The notes below the pieces were generated by a model. The model was not told the origin of the DNA and ran no database searches. It was given only the letters and a program-made list of their open reading frames with translations. Shown here one piece after another: positions 17,822-26,416 of a stretch of 64,000 nucleotides of DNA. Both the position numbers and the translations under genes were made by a program. Positions within the stretch are counted from its first letter, which is position 1; each line of letters begins with the position of its first letter. This DNA is from Microbulbifer harenosus (GTDB lineage: Bacteria; Pseudomonadota; Gammaproteobacteria; Pseudomonadales; Cellvibrionaceae), in assembly GCF_005771435.1 (NCBI RefSeq), contig NZ_VANI01000022.1, positions 41,388-105,387 of the forward strand, given 5' to 3'.

Positions 17822-19123
17822 CTACTCCCGAAGGGGCAGATCCGGCAGCGTATCGGCGTCGTGCAGAAAGTTATGCGCACGGGCAAACATCAGCCGCTCC
17901 CGCGTGCGCTCGCGTTTAAGCGCCAGATACATCACCAGCATGCAGCAGGCCAGTATGCCGTAAAGCACCATGAACGCGGCGCTGTGAATACCCACAATGT
18001 CCTGTGCCATACCGAACAACACCGGCAGGCTGAAACCGCCGAGTGCGCCGATGGAAGACACCAGCCCGCTGACACTGCCCATCTGCCGCGGATACTTGTC
18101 GAACACGATGCGGTACACCGAAGCGCGCCCGAAGCCCTGGGCAATACCGATTACCAGAATCAACAGGGTAAACAGTTCAATGCCCACCTCGATATTCAGC
18201 TGCACGTCGCGCTCGACACCGTGGATGGTCATGCTGGTGGGCGGGTAACTGAGGAAGAACAGGCACACCAGACAGGTCCAGAACACGCTCCAGTTCACCG
18301 CGCGCGCGCCAAAACGGTCGGCAAACCAGCCGCCCACCGCGCGCACCGAACTCGACAGGGTGGCGAACAGCAGCGTCAGCAAAAAGGCGGTTTTGGTGTC
18401 CGCGCCGTAGGCGGACACGTAATAGCGCGGCAGCCACAATAGCAGCGCGAGAAAACTGCCGAAGACAAAAAAATAATACAGCCCGAAGCGCAACACCCGC
18501 AGATCGGTAAGCGGCTCGAGATGGAACGACAGCGACGGCTGCCGGCGGCTGCGCATATAGGGTGTTTCCTCCGGCGCCCACAGCGCGAACAGCAACGTCA
18601 CCAGCAGTAAACCGGTGGCGAATACCGGCCCAACCATCGCGTCGCCCAGCCAGTTGGCCACCGCCGGCGCGCAGGCGAGCGCAATGGCCGCCCCCACATT
18701 GCCGGCACCAAATACGCCGAGCGCAAAACCCTGATTGCGCGACTCGAACCAGGAGCTCAGGTAGCGAACCCCCAACACAAAGCTCACCCCCGCAATCCCC
18801 AGCCACAGCCCGAGCCACAACAACGCTACATAACCATGCACCCGCGGCAGCAACAGCAGCGCGGGTACCAGCAGCAGCGATTGCCACACCAGCAGCCGGC
18901 GCGCGGAACAGCGTTCACTGAGCAGACCCGCCGGGTAGCGCAGCAGTGCGCCGCTCAGCATCGGCGCCGCCAACAGCACACCGAACTCGGTGGCGGACAA
19001 CGCGAGGTGCGTGGCGAAATCCAGCCCGATCACCGCGTACAGAATCCACACGGAGAAATTGGCAGTGAACAGGGCAGTGGCGGCGATCAGGGCGCGGCCG
19101 GCCAGCTGTTGCGTGTAGTGCAT
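17822..19123 (-). CDS. Nitrate/nitrite transporter-like MFS protein (NNP-type, NarK1-like)
   Basis: This 433-residue protein has about 12 transmembrane segments. It has FTANFSVWILYAVIGLDFATHLALSATEFGVLLAAPMLSGALLRYPAGLL at its start, a glycine-rich helix FALGVFGAGNVGAAIALACAP and a matching SVSGLVSSIGALGGFSLP in the second half, as in NNP nitrate transporters. It is divergent from a second NNP gene. Nitrate or nitrite is the likely substrate given the nar island. MFS exchange direction cannot be read from sequence. Confidence 0.78.
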   Translation of the reverse strand: MHYTQQLAGRALIAATALFTANFSVWILYAVIGLDFATHLALSATEFGVLLAAPMLSGALLRYPAGLLSERCSARRLLVWQSLLLVPALLLLPRVHGYVALLWLGLWLGIAGVSFVLGVRYLSSWFESRNQGFALGVFGAGNVGAAIALACAPAVANWLGDAMVGPVFATGLLLVTLLFALWAPEETPYMRSRRQPSLSFHLEPLTDLRVLRFGLYYFFVFGSFLALLLWLPRYYVSAYGADTKTAFLLTLLFATLSSSVRAVGGWFADRFGARAVNWSVFWTCLVCLFFLSYPPTSMTIHGVERDVQLNIEVGIELFTLLILVIGIAQGFGRASVYRIVFDKYPRQMGSVSGLVSSIGALGGFSLPVLFGMAQDIVGIHSAAFMVLYGILACCMLVMYLALKRERTRERLMFARAHNFLHDADTLPDLPLRE

Positions 19124-19432
19124 GGGGCGTATTCCTCGGGAATAAAGCAGGTCGGGAATATGTTACGCAGCCGTGCGGTTGGCGACCCCACTTTACCCCC
19201 AATGACACCGCACCCACCTCTCCGGCCTACCTCCTTCAGGGTAGGCGCCTACGTTTTTGCGGTATTTTTCCCGCGATTTGCCCCCACGCCACCTCTCCCC
19301 AAGTGGGTAGTTCCACCCCAGCCGCCACCAGAGTTACCACTCCCGCGCGCTTTTCCTCCGCCGCCAACGCTCTAGCATCGGCGCGAACCTGCTGATTTTT
19401 TTCTTCCAGAATTCACAAGGAGCTGCGCGGTG
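19124..19432. promoter_or_regulatory. Divergent control region between two nitrate-type transporters
   Basis: This 309-bp gap separates two divergent transporter genes. It contains NarL-like heptamer pairs: TACCTCC with AGGGTA (around 19226-19242), then GTAGGCGCCTAC, and an isolated GTGGGTA near 19302. These are partial matches to the TACYYMT consensus, so they are candidates only. No clear FNR site was found. A good ribosome site (AAGGAG) precedes the rightward gene. Confidence 0.4.
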
Positions 19433-20911
19433 ATGAAGACAGACGATGGCCACTTTCAATTTTTTTCGTTGCGAGACCCGAAGATAAAAACGCTGCACAT
19501 CACCTGGTTTGCATTTTTCCTGACATTTCTGGTGTGGTTCAGCCACGCGCCGCTGATGGTGTTCATCAAGGAGGCCTTCGAGCTCAGCAGCCAGCAGATC
19601 AAGGCGCTGCTGATCCTGAACGTGGCGCTGACGATTCCCGCGCGCATCGTGATCGGCATTCTCGTCGACCGCTTCGGGCCGCGGCACATCTTCAGTATGC
19701 TGCTGATCATTTCCTCCTTCCTGTGCATGGGATTCGCATTTGCCAGCAGCTATGAGGCGCTGGCACTGTTCCGCTTCCTGCTGGGGTTTGTGGGCGCGGG
19801 CTTCGTGATCGGCATCCGCATGGTGGGCGAGTGGTTCCCAGCCAAACAGGTGGGCCTCGCCGAAGGCATCTACGGTGGCTGGGGCAATTTCGGTTCCGCC
19901 GCCGGCGCCATGACCCTGCCGACCCTGGCGCTGCTGTTTGGTGGCGACGATGGCTGGCGCTACGCGCTGGCCTCTACCGGCGTGCTGACCTTCTTCTACG
20001 GTATCGTCTACTTCCGTATCGCGCGCAACACCCCCAAGGGCTCCACCTACTTCAAGCCGAAGAAAAGCGGCGGCCTCGAAGTCACCAGCAAGCGGGACTT
20101 CCATTTTTACCTGCTGATGAACATCCCCATGTACCTGGCGCTGGCACTGCTTGTCTACAAACTGTCACCGGTCGGGGTGGCACTGCTCAGCCAGCAGACG
20201 ACCTATCTGTTGTGGACAGTGCTGGCCCTGCTGTTCGCGTTCCAGACCCAGCAGATCTGGCGGGTGAACAAGGACAACCTCAGACACGGCGTGCCGGAGC
20301 TGGAGAAGTACCAATTCAAGCAGGTAGCGATTCTCAACCTTGCCTACTTCGTCACCTTCGGTTCCGAGCTCGCGGTGGTGTCCATGCTACCGCTGTTTTT
20401 CCTAGATACCTTTGAAGGGCTGTCTGCGGTGAGCGCCGGCCTGCTGGCCTCCGGCTTCGCGTTCATGAACCTGGTATCTCGCCCCACCGGCGGCTACTTC
20501 AGTGACAAGCTCGGCCGCCGCCGCAGCCTGATGGTGCTGATCTGCGGGCTCGCCGCGGGCTACCTTGTGCTGAGTCAGATCACCGGCACCTGGTGGATCT
20601 GGATCGCGGTGCTCGCCACCATGAGCTGCTCTTTCTTCGTACAGGCCGGCGAGGGCGCGGTGTTCGCGATCGTGCCGCTGGTGAAGCGCCGCATGACCGG
20701 CCAGATCGCCGGCATGACCGGAGCCTATGGCAACGTGGGCGGCGTGGTGTACCTGGCCGCGCTGTCCTACGTCGACTACAGCAACTTCTTCCTGATTATC
20801 GCCGCGTCCGCCGCGGTCATCGCCGGGATCTGCTGGTTCCTCGACGAGCCCGCCGGCACCATCGCCGAGACCCTGCCGGACGGCAGTGTGCAACTGATCA
20901 ATGTGGAATAA
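19433..20911 (+). CDS. NNP-family nitrate transporter (NasA/NarK-like)
   Basis: This 492-residue inner-membrane MFS protein has [20 protein letters not shown] in helix 1 and [24 protein letters not shown] in helix 4-5. It also has the two NNP signature glycine helices, [19 protein letters not shown] and [19 protein letters not shown], and the conserved arginines of the nitrate site. It carries an inserted loop near [13 protein letters not shown]. The start is ATG 19433 or GTG 19430, with AAGGAG upstream. It is followed after 14 bp by a PP2C/kinase fusion, an order that I recall from assimilatory nitrate loci in Pseudomonas. Assimilatory uptake is therefore plausible. Confidence 0.88.
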   Translation: MKTDDGHFQFFSLRDPKIKTLHITWFAFFLTFLVWFSHAPLMVFIKEAFELSSQQIKALLILNVALTIPARIVIGILVDRFGPRHIFSMLLIISSFLCMGFAFASSYEALALFRFLLGFVGAGFVIGIRMVGEWFPAKQVGLAEGIYGGWGNFGSAAGAMTLPTLALLFGGDDGWRYALASTGVLTFFYGIVYFRIARNTPKGSTYFKPKKSGGLEVTSKRDFHFYLLMNIPMYLALALLVYKLSPVGVALLSQQTTYLLWTVLALLFAFQTQQIWRVNKDNLRHGVPELEKYQFKQVAILNLAYFVTFGSELAVVSMLPLFFLDTFEGLSAVSAGLLASGFAFMNLVSRPTGGYFSDKLGRRRSLMVLICGLAAGYLVLSQITGTWWIWIAVLATMSCSFFVQAGEGAVFAIVPLVKRRMTGQIAGMTGAYGNVGGVVYLAALSYVDYSNFFLIIAASAAVIAGICWFLDEPAGTIAETLPDGSVQLINVE

Positions 20912-20925
20912 ACCGGAGACGGAGC

Positions 20926-22728
20926 ATGACGCAGGGCGTGGTGCGAAAAGGGGTCGTGAACAGTATGCAGGGAGCGAAACCCGCTCCGTCAAAAGACAGC
21001 GGCGGCAGCGCGCCACTGCTCGAAAGTGGCCTCGCCACACTCGCCGGGCGCAAGCCCGACAATGAGGATGCGGCGATATTCCACTGGCCGGACGATCCAC
21101 ACCTGCGCGAATACCTGGGCGCGGTGGCGGCGGTAGCCGACGGCGTGAGCTCCGCCGAGGCCGGCGCCCACGCCAGCAAAACCGCCACCCGCCAGTTCGT
21201 CAGCGACTACTTCAACGTGCCCGATACCTGGCCGGTGGCGCGCGCCGGCGAGAAGGCGCTCACCAGTATCAACAGCAAGCTCTACCGCCTGAGCCACGCC
21301 TTCACCCAGCAGGAGAAGGGTTACCTGTGCACCTTTTCCGCACTGGTGATCAAGAGCCGCACCGCGCACTATTTCCACGTCGGCGACAGCCGCATCTACC
21401 ACATGCGCGGCGCCGAGCTGCGCCAGGCCAGTCGCGACCACACCGTGATACTCGGGCGCCAGCGCCAGATGCTGGTGCGCGCCCTCGGTATGGATACCGC
21501 ACTGCAGGTGGATTACGGCCGTATAGATCTCGCCCCCGGTGACCGGTTACTGCTCACCAGCGACGGCGTGCACGATTTCCTGCCCGAGGAAACTCTGCGC
21601 GGTATTCTCAGCGCGCCCGATGCCAGCGCCCAGCACATGGCGAACGCCTTAGTGCAGCAGGCGCTGCTCGCCGGCAGCGACGACAACCTGAGTGCGGTGG
21701 TGCTGGAGATCATTGCACTGCCCGCCACCACACTCGACGAGTACAGCCGCCAGCTCACCCGCCTGCCGTTCCCGCCCCCCCTGGAACCCGGCATGCGCCT
21801 GGACGGCTTCCTGGTCGAGCGCGAACTTTACGCCTCCCCGCGCAGCCAGCTTTACCTGGTGCGCGATACCGCCAGCGGCGAGCAACTGGTGATGAAGACT
21901 CCGTCGGCGAACTATGCCGACGACTTGCACTACATCGACCGTTTCGTGCAGGAGGAGTGGGTGGGACTGCGTATCCAGCACCCGCGGGTGGCGCGCGTGC
22001 TCCGCCAGCAGCGGCCGCGCACCGCGCTCTACTACCTGATGGAATACATCCAAGGCGAAACCCTGGCACAGTGGATGCAACACAACCGCTTCCCCAAACC
22101 GACGCGCGCCTTCCGTCTGCTGCAGGAGATCGCCGCTGGCCTGCAGGCATTCCACGACCAGGAGACGGTGCACCAGGACCTGCGCCCCGCCAATATCCTG
22201 ATCGACCGCGACGACCACGCCCGCATCGTCGACTTCGGCTCGGTGTACATAGCCGGCTCCGCGGAGATCTTCCGCCCGCTGCAGCACAGCAGCGCACTCG
22301 GCACGGCGAGTTATTCCGACCCGCACACCCTGCTTGGCCGCAATACCGGCATCCGCGGCGATCTCTACGCGCTCGCCACCATCGCCTACGAACTGTTCAC
22401 CGGCCAGCTGCCCTACGGCGAAGAAATCAACGACTGCCGCGCGCGCGGTGACTACGAGCGCCTGCGTTACCGCGATGCGCGCCAATTCAACCCGGTGATC
22501 CCGCTGTGGTTCGACCGCGCCCTGGCGCGCGGCTGCGCCATTGATCTGGAACAGCGCTACCACACGCTCGACGACTTCATGGCGGACCTGGCAAACCCCA
22601 ACCCGCGGTATCTGCGGGACGACCCCTCCGACCTGCACCACCAGCATGCCTCCCTGTTCTGGAAACTGCTGTGTGCCCTATGGGGCGTGACCCTGTTGGC
22701 GCTGCTGGCACTGTTCTCTTCGCCCTGA
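20926..22728 (+). CDS. Bifunctional PP2C-type phosphatase / Ser-Thr protein kinase, membrane anchored
   Basis: This 600-residue fusion has a PP2C domain at about residues 30-275 and a Hanks-type kinase at about 290-560. The phosphatase shows RKPDNEDA, AVADGVSSAEAG, GDSRIYHM, TSDGVHDF and SDDNLSAVVLE. The kinase shows VMKTP (ATP lysine), HQDLRPANILI (catalytic Asp418, HRD with Arg replaced by Gln) and VDFGS. The last 25 residues form one membrane helix (LLCALWGVTLLALLALF). GGAGACGGAGC precedes ATG 20926, 14 bp after the nitrate transporter, so the two are one operon. A role in controlling nitrate uptake or assimilation is inferred from this pairing. Confidence 0.9.
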   Translation: MTQGVVRKGVVNSMQGAKPAPSKDSGGSAPLLESGLATLAGRKPDNEDAAIFHWPDDPHLREYLGAVAAVADGVSSAEAGAHASKTATRQFVSDYFNVPDTWPVARAGEKALTSINSKLYRLSHAFTQQEKGYLCTFSALVIKSRTAHYFHVGDSRIYHMRGAELRQASRDHTVILGRQRQMLVRALGMDTALQVDYGRIDLAPGDRLLLTSDGVHDFLPEETLRGILSAPDASAQHMANALVQQALLAGSDDNLSAVVLEIIALPATTLDEYSRQLTRLPFPPPLEPGMRLDGFLVERELYASPRSQLYLVRDTASGEQLVMKTPSANYADDLHYIDRFVQEEWVGLRIQHPRVARVLRQQRPRTALYYLMEYIQGETLAQWMQHNRFPKPTRAFRLLQEIAAGLQAFHDQETVHQDLRPANILIDRDDHARIVDFGSVYIAGSAEIFRPLQHSSALGTASYSDPHTLLGRNTGIRGDLYALATIAYELFTGQLPYGEEINDCRARGDYERLRYRDARQFNPVIPLWFDRALARGCAIDLEQRYHTLDDFMADLANPNPRYLRDDPSDLHHQHASLFWKLLCALWGVTLLALLALFSSP

Positions 22729-22746
22729 CGCCACGCATTCAAAAAT

Positions 22747-22791
22747 CACAACATGTTGTGTTCGAAAAACAAAAAAACACCATATATGGTG
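22747..22791. promoter_or_regulatory. Two NrdR boxes upstream of the anaerobic ribonucleotide reductase
   Basis: Two 14-bp palindromes, CACAACATGTTGTG (22747-22760) and CACCATATATGGTG (22778-22791), lie with centres 31 bp apart. The second closely matches the NrdR consensus acaCwATATATwGtgt, and the first is a weaker variant. NrdR boxes typically occur as pairs about three helical turns apart, as here. They lie 67-111 bp upstream of the nrdD start, so NrdR repression is expected. Confidence 0.85.
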
Positions 22792-22857
22792 ACCCAGATC
22801 AATCCTCGCCGCAAGCGCGCCGCTAACATGGCCAAAAACAGTGAGAGAGAGTTCCCC

Positions 22858-24942
22858 ATGCCCGACCCCACGCCTGCTTCCGCCAACGCTCCCACCCCTG
22901 CCGCAGGATCACCCGGCGGCGCACCGCGCACGGGCGGCACCGGCAAATACCTGGTGCGCAAACGCGATGGCCGCACCCTGGCGTTTGACCGCCATCGCAT
23001 CACCCGCGCCATTCTCGCCGCCGGCCAGGCCGCCGGTGCTTTCGGGCAGGATGAGGCGGAGCTGCTGTCGGCCCAGGTGGTCAAGGTCATCGGCCACCGC
23101 TACGACGGCGACACGCCGGTGGATATCGAGGCCATCCAGAACATCGTCGAGCAGGTGTTGATCAGCAACAACCATCTGGACACCGCACGCGGCTACATCG
23201 CCCATCGCAGCCGCCACCAGCAACTGCGCGCCGACCGCCAGACCCTGGTGGACGTAGGGGCCTCCATCGACGAATACCTGCAGCAGGCGGACTGGCGCGT
23301 GGCTGCCAATGCCAACCAGGGTTACTCCCTCGGCGGCCTGATCCTGAACAGCGCAGGCAAGATGATCGCCAACTACTGGCTCAACCACGTCTACACCCCG
23401 GAGATCGGCGCCGCCCACCGCGACGGCGACCTGCACATCCACGATCTCGACATGCTCGCCGGCTACTGCGCCGGCTGGTCCCTGCGCACCCTGTTGAACG
23501 AGGGCCTGAACGGCGTGCCCGGCAAAGTGGAGTCCGCACCGCCCAGGCACCTGTCCAGCGCCGTGGGCCAGATCGTCAACTTCCTCGGCACCCTGCAGAA
23601 CGAGTGGGCCGGCGCCCAGGCGTTCAGCTCCTTCGATACCTACATGGCGCCGTTCGTGCGCAAGGATCAGCTGAGTTATGCACAAGTGCGCCAGTGCATG
23701 CAGGAGCTGATCTTCAATCTCAACGTACCCTCGCGCTGGGGTACCCAGACTCCATTTACCAACCTCACCTTCGACTGGGTGTGCCCGGAAGACCTGCGCC
23801 AACAGGTGCCGGTGATTGGCGGCAAGGAAATGCCATTCACTTACGGCGAGCTCCAGCAGGAAATGGATCTCATCAACCGCGCCTACATCGAAGTGATGAG
23901 CGAGGGCGACGCCCGCGGCCGCGTGTTCACTTTCCCCATTCCCACCTACAACATCGCCCCGGACTTTCCCTGGCACAGCGAAAATGCCGAGCGCTTGTTC
24001 GAGATGACCGCGCGCTACGGACTGCCCTATTTCCAGAACTTTTTGAACTCCGACCTGAGTCCGAACATGGTGCGCTCCATGTGTTGCCGCCTGCAGCTCG
24101 ACCTGCGGGAACTGCTGAAACGCGGCAACGGCCTGTTCGGCTCTGCCGAGCAGACCGGCTCCCTCGGCGTAGTGACCATCAACTGCGCGCGCCTCGGCTA
24201 CCGGCACGCCGGCGACGAAGCCGCCCTGATAAAAGCCCTCGACCAACTGATGGCACTCGCGCGCGATTCCCTCGAAGTCAAACGCAAGGTCATTCAACGC
24301 CACATGGACGCCGGCCTCTTCCCCTACAGCAAGCGCTATCTGGGCACATTGCGCAATCACTTCAGCACCATTGGCGTCAACGGCATCAACGAAATGATCC
24401 GCAACTTCAGCGCCGGTCGCGACGACATCACAAGCCCAGAAGGCCACGCCTTCGCCGAGCGGCTGCTGCAACATATCCGCACGCGCATGACCGAATTCCA
24501 GGAAGCCACTGGCCACCTCTACAACCTCGAAGCCACTCCCGCCGAAGGCACCACCTACCGCTTCGCCCGCGAGGACAAAAAGCGCTACCCGGATATCCTG
24601 CAGGCCGGCAGCGAACAGGCGCCCTACTACACCAACTCCTCCCAGTTGCCCGTCGGCTTCACCGACGACCCGTTTGAGGCCCTCCGCCGCCAGGAATCCC
24701 TGCAGGTCCTCTACACCGGCGGCACCGTGTTGCACCTGTACCTGGGCGAACGCCTGCCCGACGCCAACAGCTGCCGCACCCTCGTGCGCCGCGCCCTGGA
24801 AAACTTCCGCCTGCCGTACATCACCGTCACGCCGACCTTTTCCATCTGCCCCAAACACGGCTACCTGAGCGGCGAACACCCATTTTGCCCGCTGTGCGAC
24901 GAAGAGCTGATCGCACAGAAACGCAAATGCGGCGAACACTGA
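22858..24942 (+). CDS. nrdD: Anaerobic (class III) ribonucleoside-triphosphate reductase, catalytic part lacking the glycyl-radical loop
   Basis: This 694-residue protein reduces ribonucleotides without oxygen. An ATP cone starts near residue 30 (YLVRKRDGRTLAFDRHRITRAILAAG). It is followed by the NrdD barrel, with LNVPSRWGTQTPFTNLTFD, MVRSMCCRLQLD, GSLGVVTINCARL and SKRYLGTLRNHFSTIGVNGINEM. The C-terminus carries a zinc-type cluster CPKHGYLSGEHPFCPLC (about residues 664-680) but stops 14 residues later. The usual RVxGYL glycyl-radical segment is missing and is encoded by the next gene. I chose ATG 22858; an upstream ATG at 22753 lies inside a NrdR box and ATG 22828 is an alternative. Confidence 0.93.
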   Translation: MPDPTPASANAPTPAAGSPGGAPRTGGTGKYLVRKRDGRTLAFDRHRITRAILAAGQAAGAFGQDEAELLSAQVVKVIGHRYDGDTPVDIEAIQNIVEQVLISNNHLDTARGYIAHRSRHQQLRADRQTLVDVGASIDEYLQQADWRVAANANQGYSLGGLILNSAGKMIANYWLNHVYTPEIGAAHRDGDLHIHDLDMLAGYCAGWSLRTLLNEGLNGVPGKVESAPPRHLSSAVGQIVNFLGTLQNEWAGAQAFSSFDTYMAPFVRKDQLSYAQVRQCMQELIFNLNVPSRWGTQTPFTNLTFDWVCPEDLRQQVPVIGGKEMPFTYGELQQEMDLINRAYIEVMSEGDARGRVFTFPIPTYNIAPDFPWHSENAERLFEMTARYGLPYFQNFLNSDLSPNMVRSMCCRLQLDLRELLKRGNGLFGSAEQTGSLGVVTINCARLGYRHAGDEAALIKALDQLMALARDSLEVKRKVIQRHMDAGLFPYSKRYLGTLRNHFSTIGVNGINEMIRNFSAGRDDITSPEGHAFAERLLQHIRTRMTEFQEATGHLYNLEATPAEGTTYRFAREDKKRYPDILQAGSEQAPYYTNSSQLPVGFTDDPFEALRRQESLQVLYTGGTVLHLYLGERLPDANSCRTLVRRALENFRLPYITVTPTFSICPKHGYLSGEHPFCPLCDEELIAQKRKCGEH

Positions 24943-24989
24943 TGGACCCCACGCTGACCCCAACCACAGCAAACAAAAGAGGAAAAACC

Positions 24990-25151
24990 ATGGAAACCAA
25001 AACGATCACGCTCCGCGATGAAGAGCGCACCCCCTGCGAAGTATGGAGCCGCGTAATGGGCTACCACCGCCCGGTGTCATTCTGGAATCCGGGCAAGCAG
25101 TCGGAGCATGCGGAGCGACAGTATTTTGTCGCGGAAAAGAAAGCCGGCTGA
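24990..25151 (+). CDS. Stand-alone glycyl-radical domain protein of class III ribonucleotide reductase
   Basis: This 53-residue protein consists of little more than the C-terminal segment normally fused to NrdD. It has RVMGYHRPVSFWNPGKQ, with Gly24 in the radical position, then HAERQYF. It is in a different frame from nrdD (47 bp after its stop). It has its own strong ribosome site, AGAGGAAAAACC before ATG 24990, so it is separately translated and not a sequencing frameshift. It presumably docks on NrdD and is activated by NrdG. Similar small NrdD-like proteins may be annotated in relatives, which I cannot check. Confidence 0.88.
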   Translation: METKTITLRDEERTPCEVWSRVMGYHRPVSFWNPGKQSEHAERQYFVAEKKAG

Positions 25152-25160
25152 CACACGCGA

Positions 25161-25192
25161 TTGAACGGGCTGTGGAAAAACAGCCCGTTCAA
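25161..25192. other. Hairpin between the glycyl-radical gene and nrdG
   Basis: A perfect 12-bp stem (TTGAACGGGCTG at 25161-25172 with CAGCCCGTTCAA at 25181-25192) encloses an 8-nt loop. It begins 9 bp after the small gene's stop. There is no U tract, so it is a weak terminator at best. It could stabilise the upstream message or lower nrdG expression relative to its substrates. Confidence 0.6.
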
Positions 25193-25267
25193 CCGGGTCA
25201 AGGATGGCCCGGCTGCAGCACACCATAGAACGCGCGATAGAACCGCCACCGGATTGACGCCCATACG

Positions 25268-25906
25268 ATGAAAGAACAACTACGCGTAGGCGGATTCACT
25301 CCCTTCACCGCCATCGACTTCCCCGGCGCGCTGTCGGCCGTCGTCTTCTGCCAGGGCTGCCCCTGGCGCTGCCGCTACTGCCACAACGGCGGCCTGCTAC
25401 CGGCAAAAAACGACGACCTCTACCAGTGGCCACAACTGCTGCAACACCTGGAACAAAAACGCGGCCTGCTCGACGCTGTGGTCTTCTCCGGCGGTGAACC
25501 CACCGCACAAGGCGCCCTCGAAACCGCCATTGACCAGGTCGCCGCCATGGGCTTCAAAATCGGCCTGCACACCGCCGGCATCTACCCGCGACGACTGCAA
25601 ACACTCATTCCCAAACTCCACTGGGTAGGCCTCGATATCAAAGCCCTGCCACAGAACTACGCCGCCATCACCAGGGTGCGCAACAGCGGCCAAGCCGCCT
25701 GGCAAAGCGCCAGACTCCTGGCGGATGCACGGGTCCCCCTGCAGATCCGCTTGACCCGCCACCCGTCCCTCACCACTGAGAAAGAAATCGCACAGATACG
25801 GTACGAACTGAAAAAAATCGGAATTGATGAACTGGTCGTGCAGAAGTGCAACACCGAAAACTGTCTCGACCCCGCACTGCACCGCGCACTTATCCACCGC
25901 CAGTAA
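25268..25906 (+). CDS. nrdG: Anaerobic ribonucleotide reductase activating protein NrdG
   Basis: This 212-residue radical SAM activase generates the glycyl radical. The cluster is in CQGCPWRCRYCHNGGL (CX3CX2C). GGFTPFTAIDFPGALSAVVFCQG at the start and VVFSGGEPTAQGAL later are typical of NrdG, and GLDIKAL follows. It lies 116 bp downstream of the stand-alone glycyl-radical gene, with a weak ribosome site. It ends 12 bp from a convergent gene. Confidence 0.93.
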   Translation: MKEQLRVGGFTPFTAIDFPGALSAVVFCQGCPWRCRYCHNGGLLPAKNDDLYQWPQLLQHLEQKRGLLDAVVFSGGEPTAQGALETAIDQVAAMGFKIGLHTAGIYPRRLQTLIPKLHWVGLDIKALPQNYAAITRVRNSGQAAWQSARLLADARVPLQIRLTRHPSLTTEKEIAQIRYELKKIGIDELVVQKCNTENCLDPALHRALIHRQ

Positions 25907-25918
25907 ACCCACCGGCGC

Positions 25919-26305
25919 TTACTTGTCCTCGAGCTCCGCCAGCCGCGGCGAGATCACCGTTTGCAGTATCCGCTCGATTTCTTCCGGGGCGGGATCGGTG
26001 TGCATTTTTTTGCGCACACCTTCCTGCGACAGGTCTATGTGTACGTCGGGCACGATGCCCTGGCGGCTGAGACAGCTGCTGGCGCAGTGCAGGGGGCAGC
26101 CGTCCAGTACCAGTTTGCGACGGCCGGATCTGGCAATCCGCAACAGTGCCGGCACTTCGCCGCCGACGCCGGAAATGCAGGACATTTCCGCAAGTTTCAT
26201 GCGGTCCAGCTTGACCGCCAGTGCGTTGGTGAGTTGTGCGGCGCTGGAGCAGCCGGAACAGGCATAGACCAGTGGCAACTCGCGATAACTCTTTTTGTCG
26301 GTCAT
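25919..26305 (-). CDS. DGC-domain putative zinc-binding protein
   Basis: This 128-residue protein matches the DGC family (PF08859), named for its Asp-Gly-Cys motif. It has YACSGCSSAAQL (Cys16, Cys19), EMSCISGVGG (Cys43), LVLDGCPLHCASSC (Cys70, Cys74, Cys78) and a closing PDVHIDL. The Cys layout suggests metal or Fe-S binding, but no member's function is settled to my knowledge. GGGGGAGG precedes ATG 26305. It is the last gene of the narG-narI-ubiTUV-ppiC run, 111 bp after ppiC, so an accessory role in anaerobic respiration is possible. Confidence 0.8.
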   Translation of the reverse strand: MTDKKSYRELPLVYACSGCSSAAQLTNALAVKLDRMKLAEMSCISGVGGEVPALLRIARSGRRKLVLDGCPLHCASSCLSRQGIVPDVHIDLSQEGVRKKMHTDPAPEEIERILQTVISPRLAELEDK

Positions 26306-26416
26306 AGGCAACCTCCCCCGGTGGCGGGCGCTATCACCCAGCGCACGCGCTCGAATCAACAGGGCCGAATCATGGATTCGACCCCGGCTGTGTTTACTCT
26401 GGATTGGAGATCTGAC

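Noticed and set aside
22909..24972. 687-codon open frame antisense to nrdD
   Set aside because: NrdD on the plus strand has clear motifs throughout; the antisense product has none and no ribosome site.
24943..24989. Possible programmed frameshift joining nrdD to the glycyl-radical frame
   Set aside because: The 47-bp gap contains a stop, no slippery run at the nrdD end, and the small gene has its own strong ribosome site and ATG.
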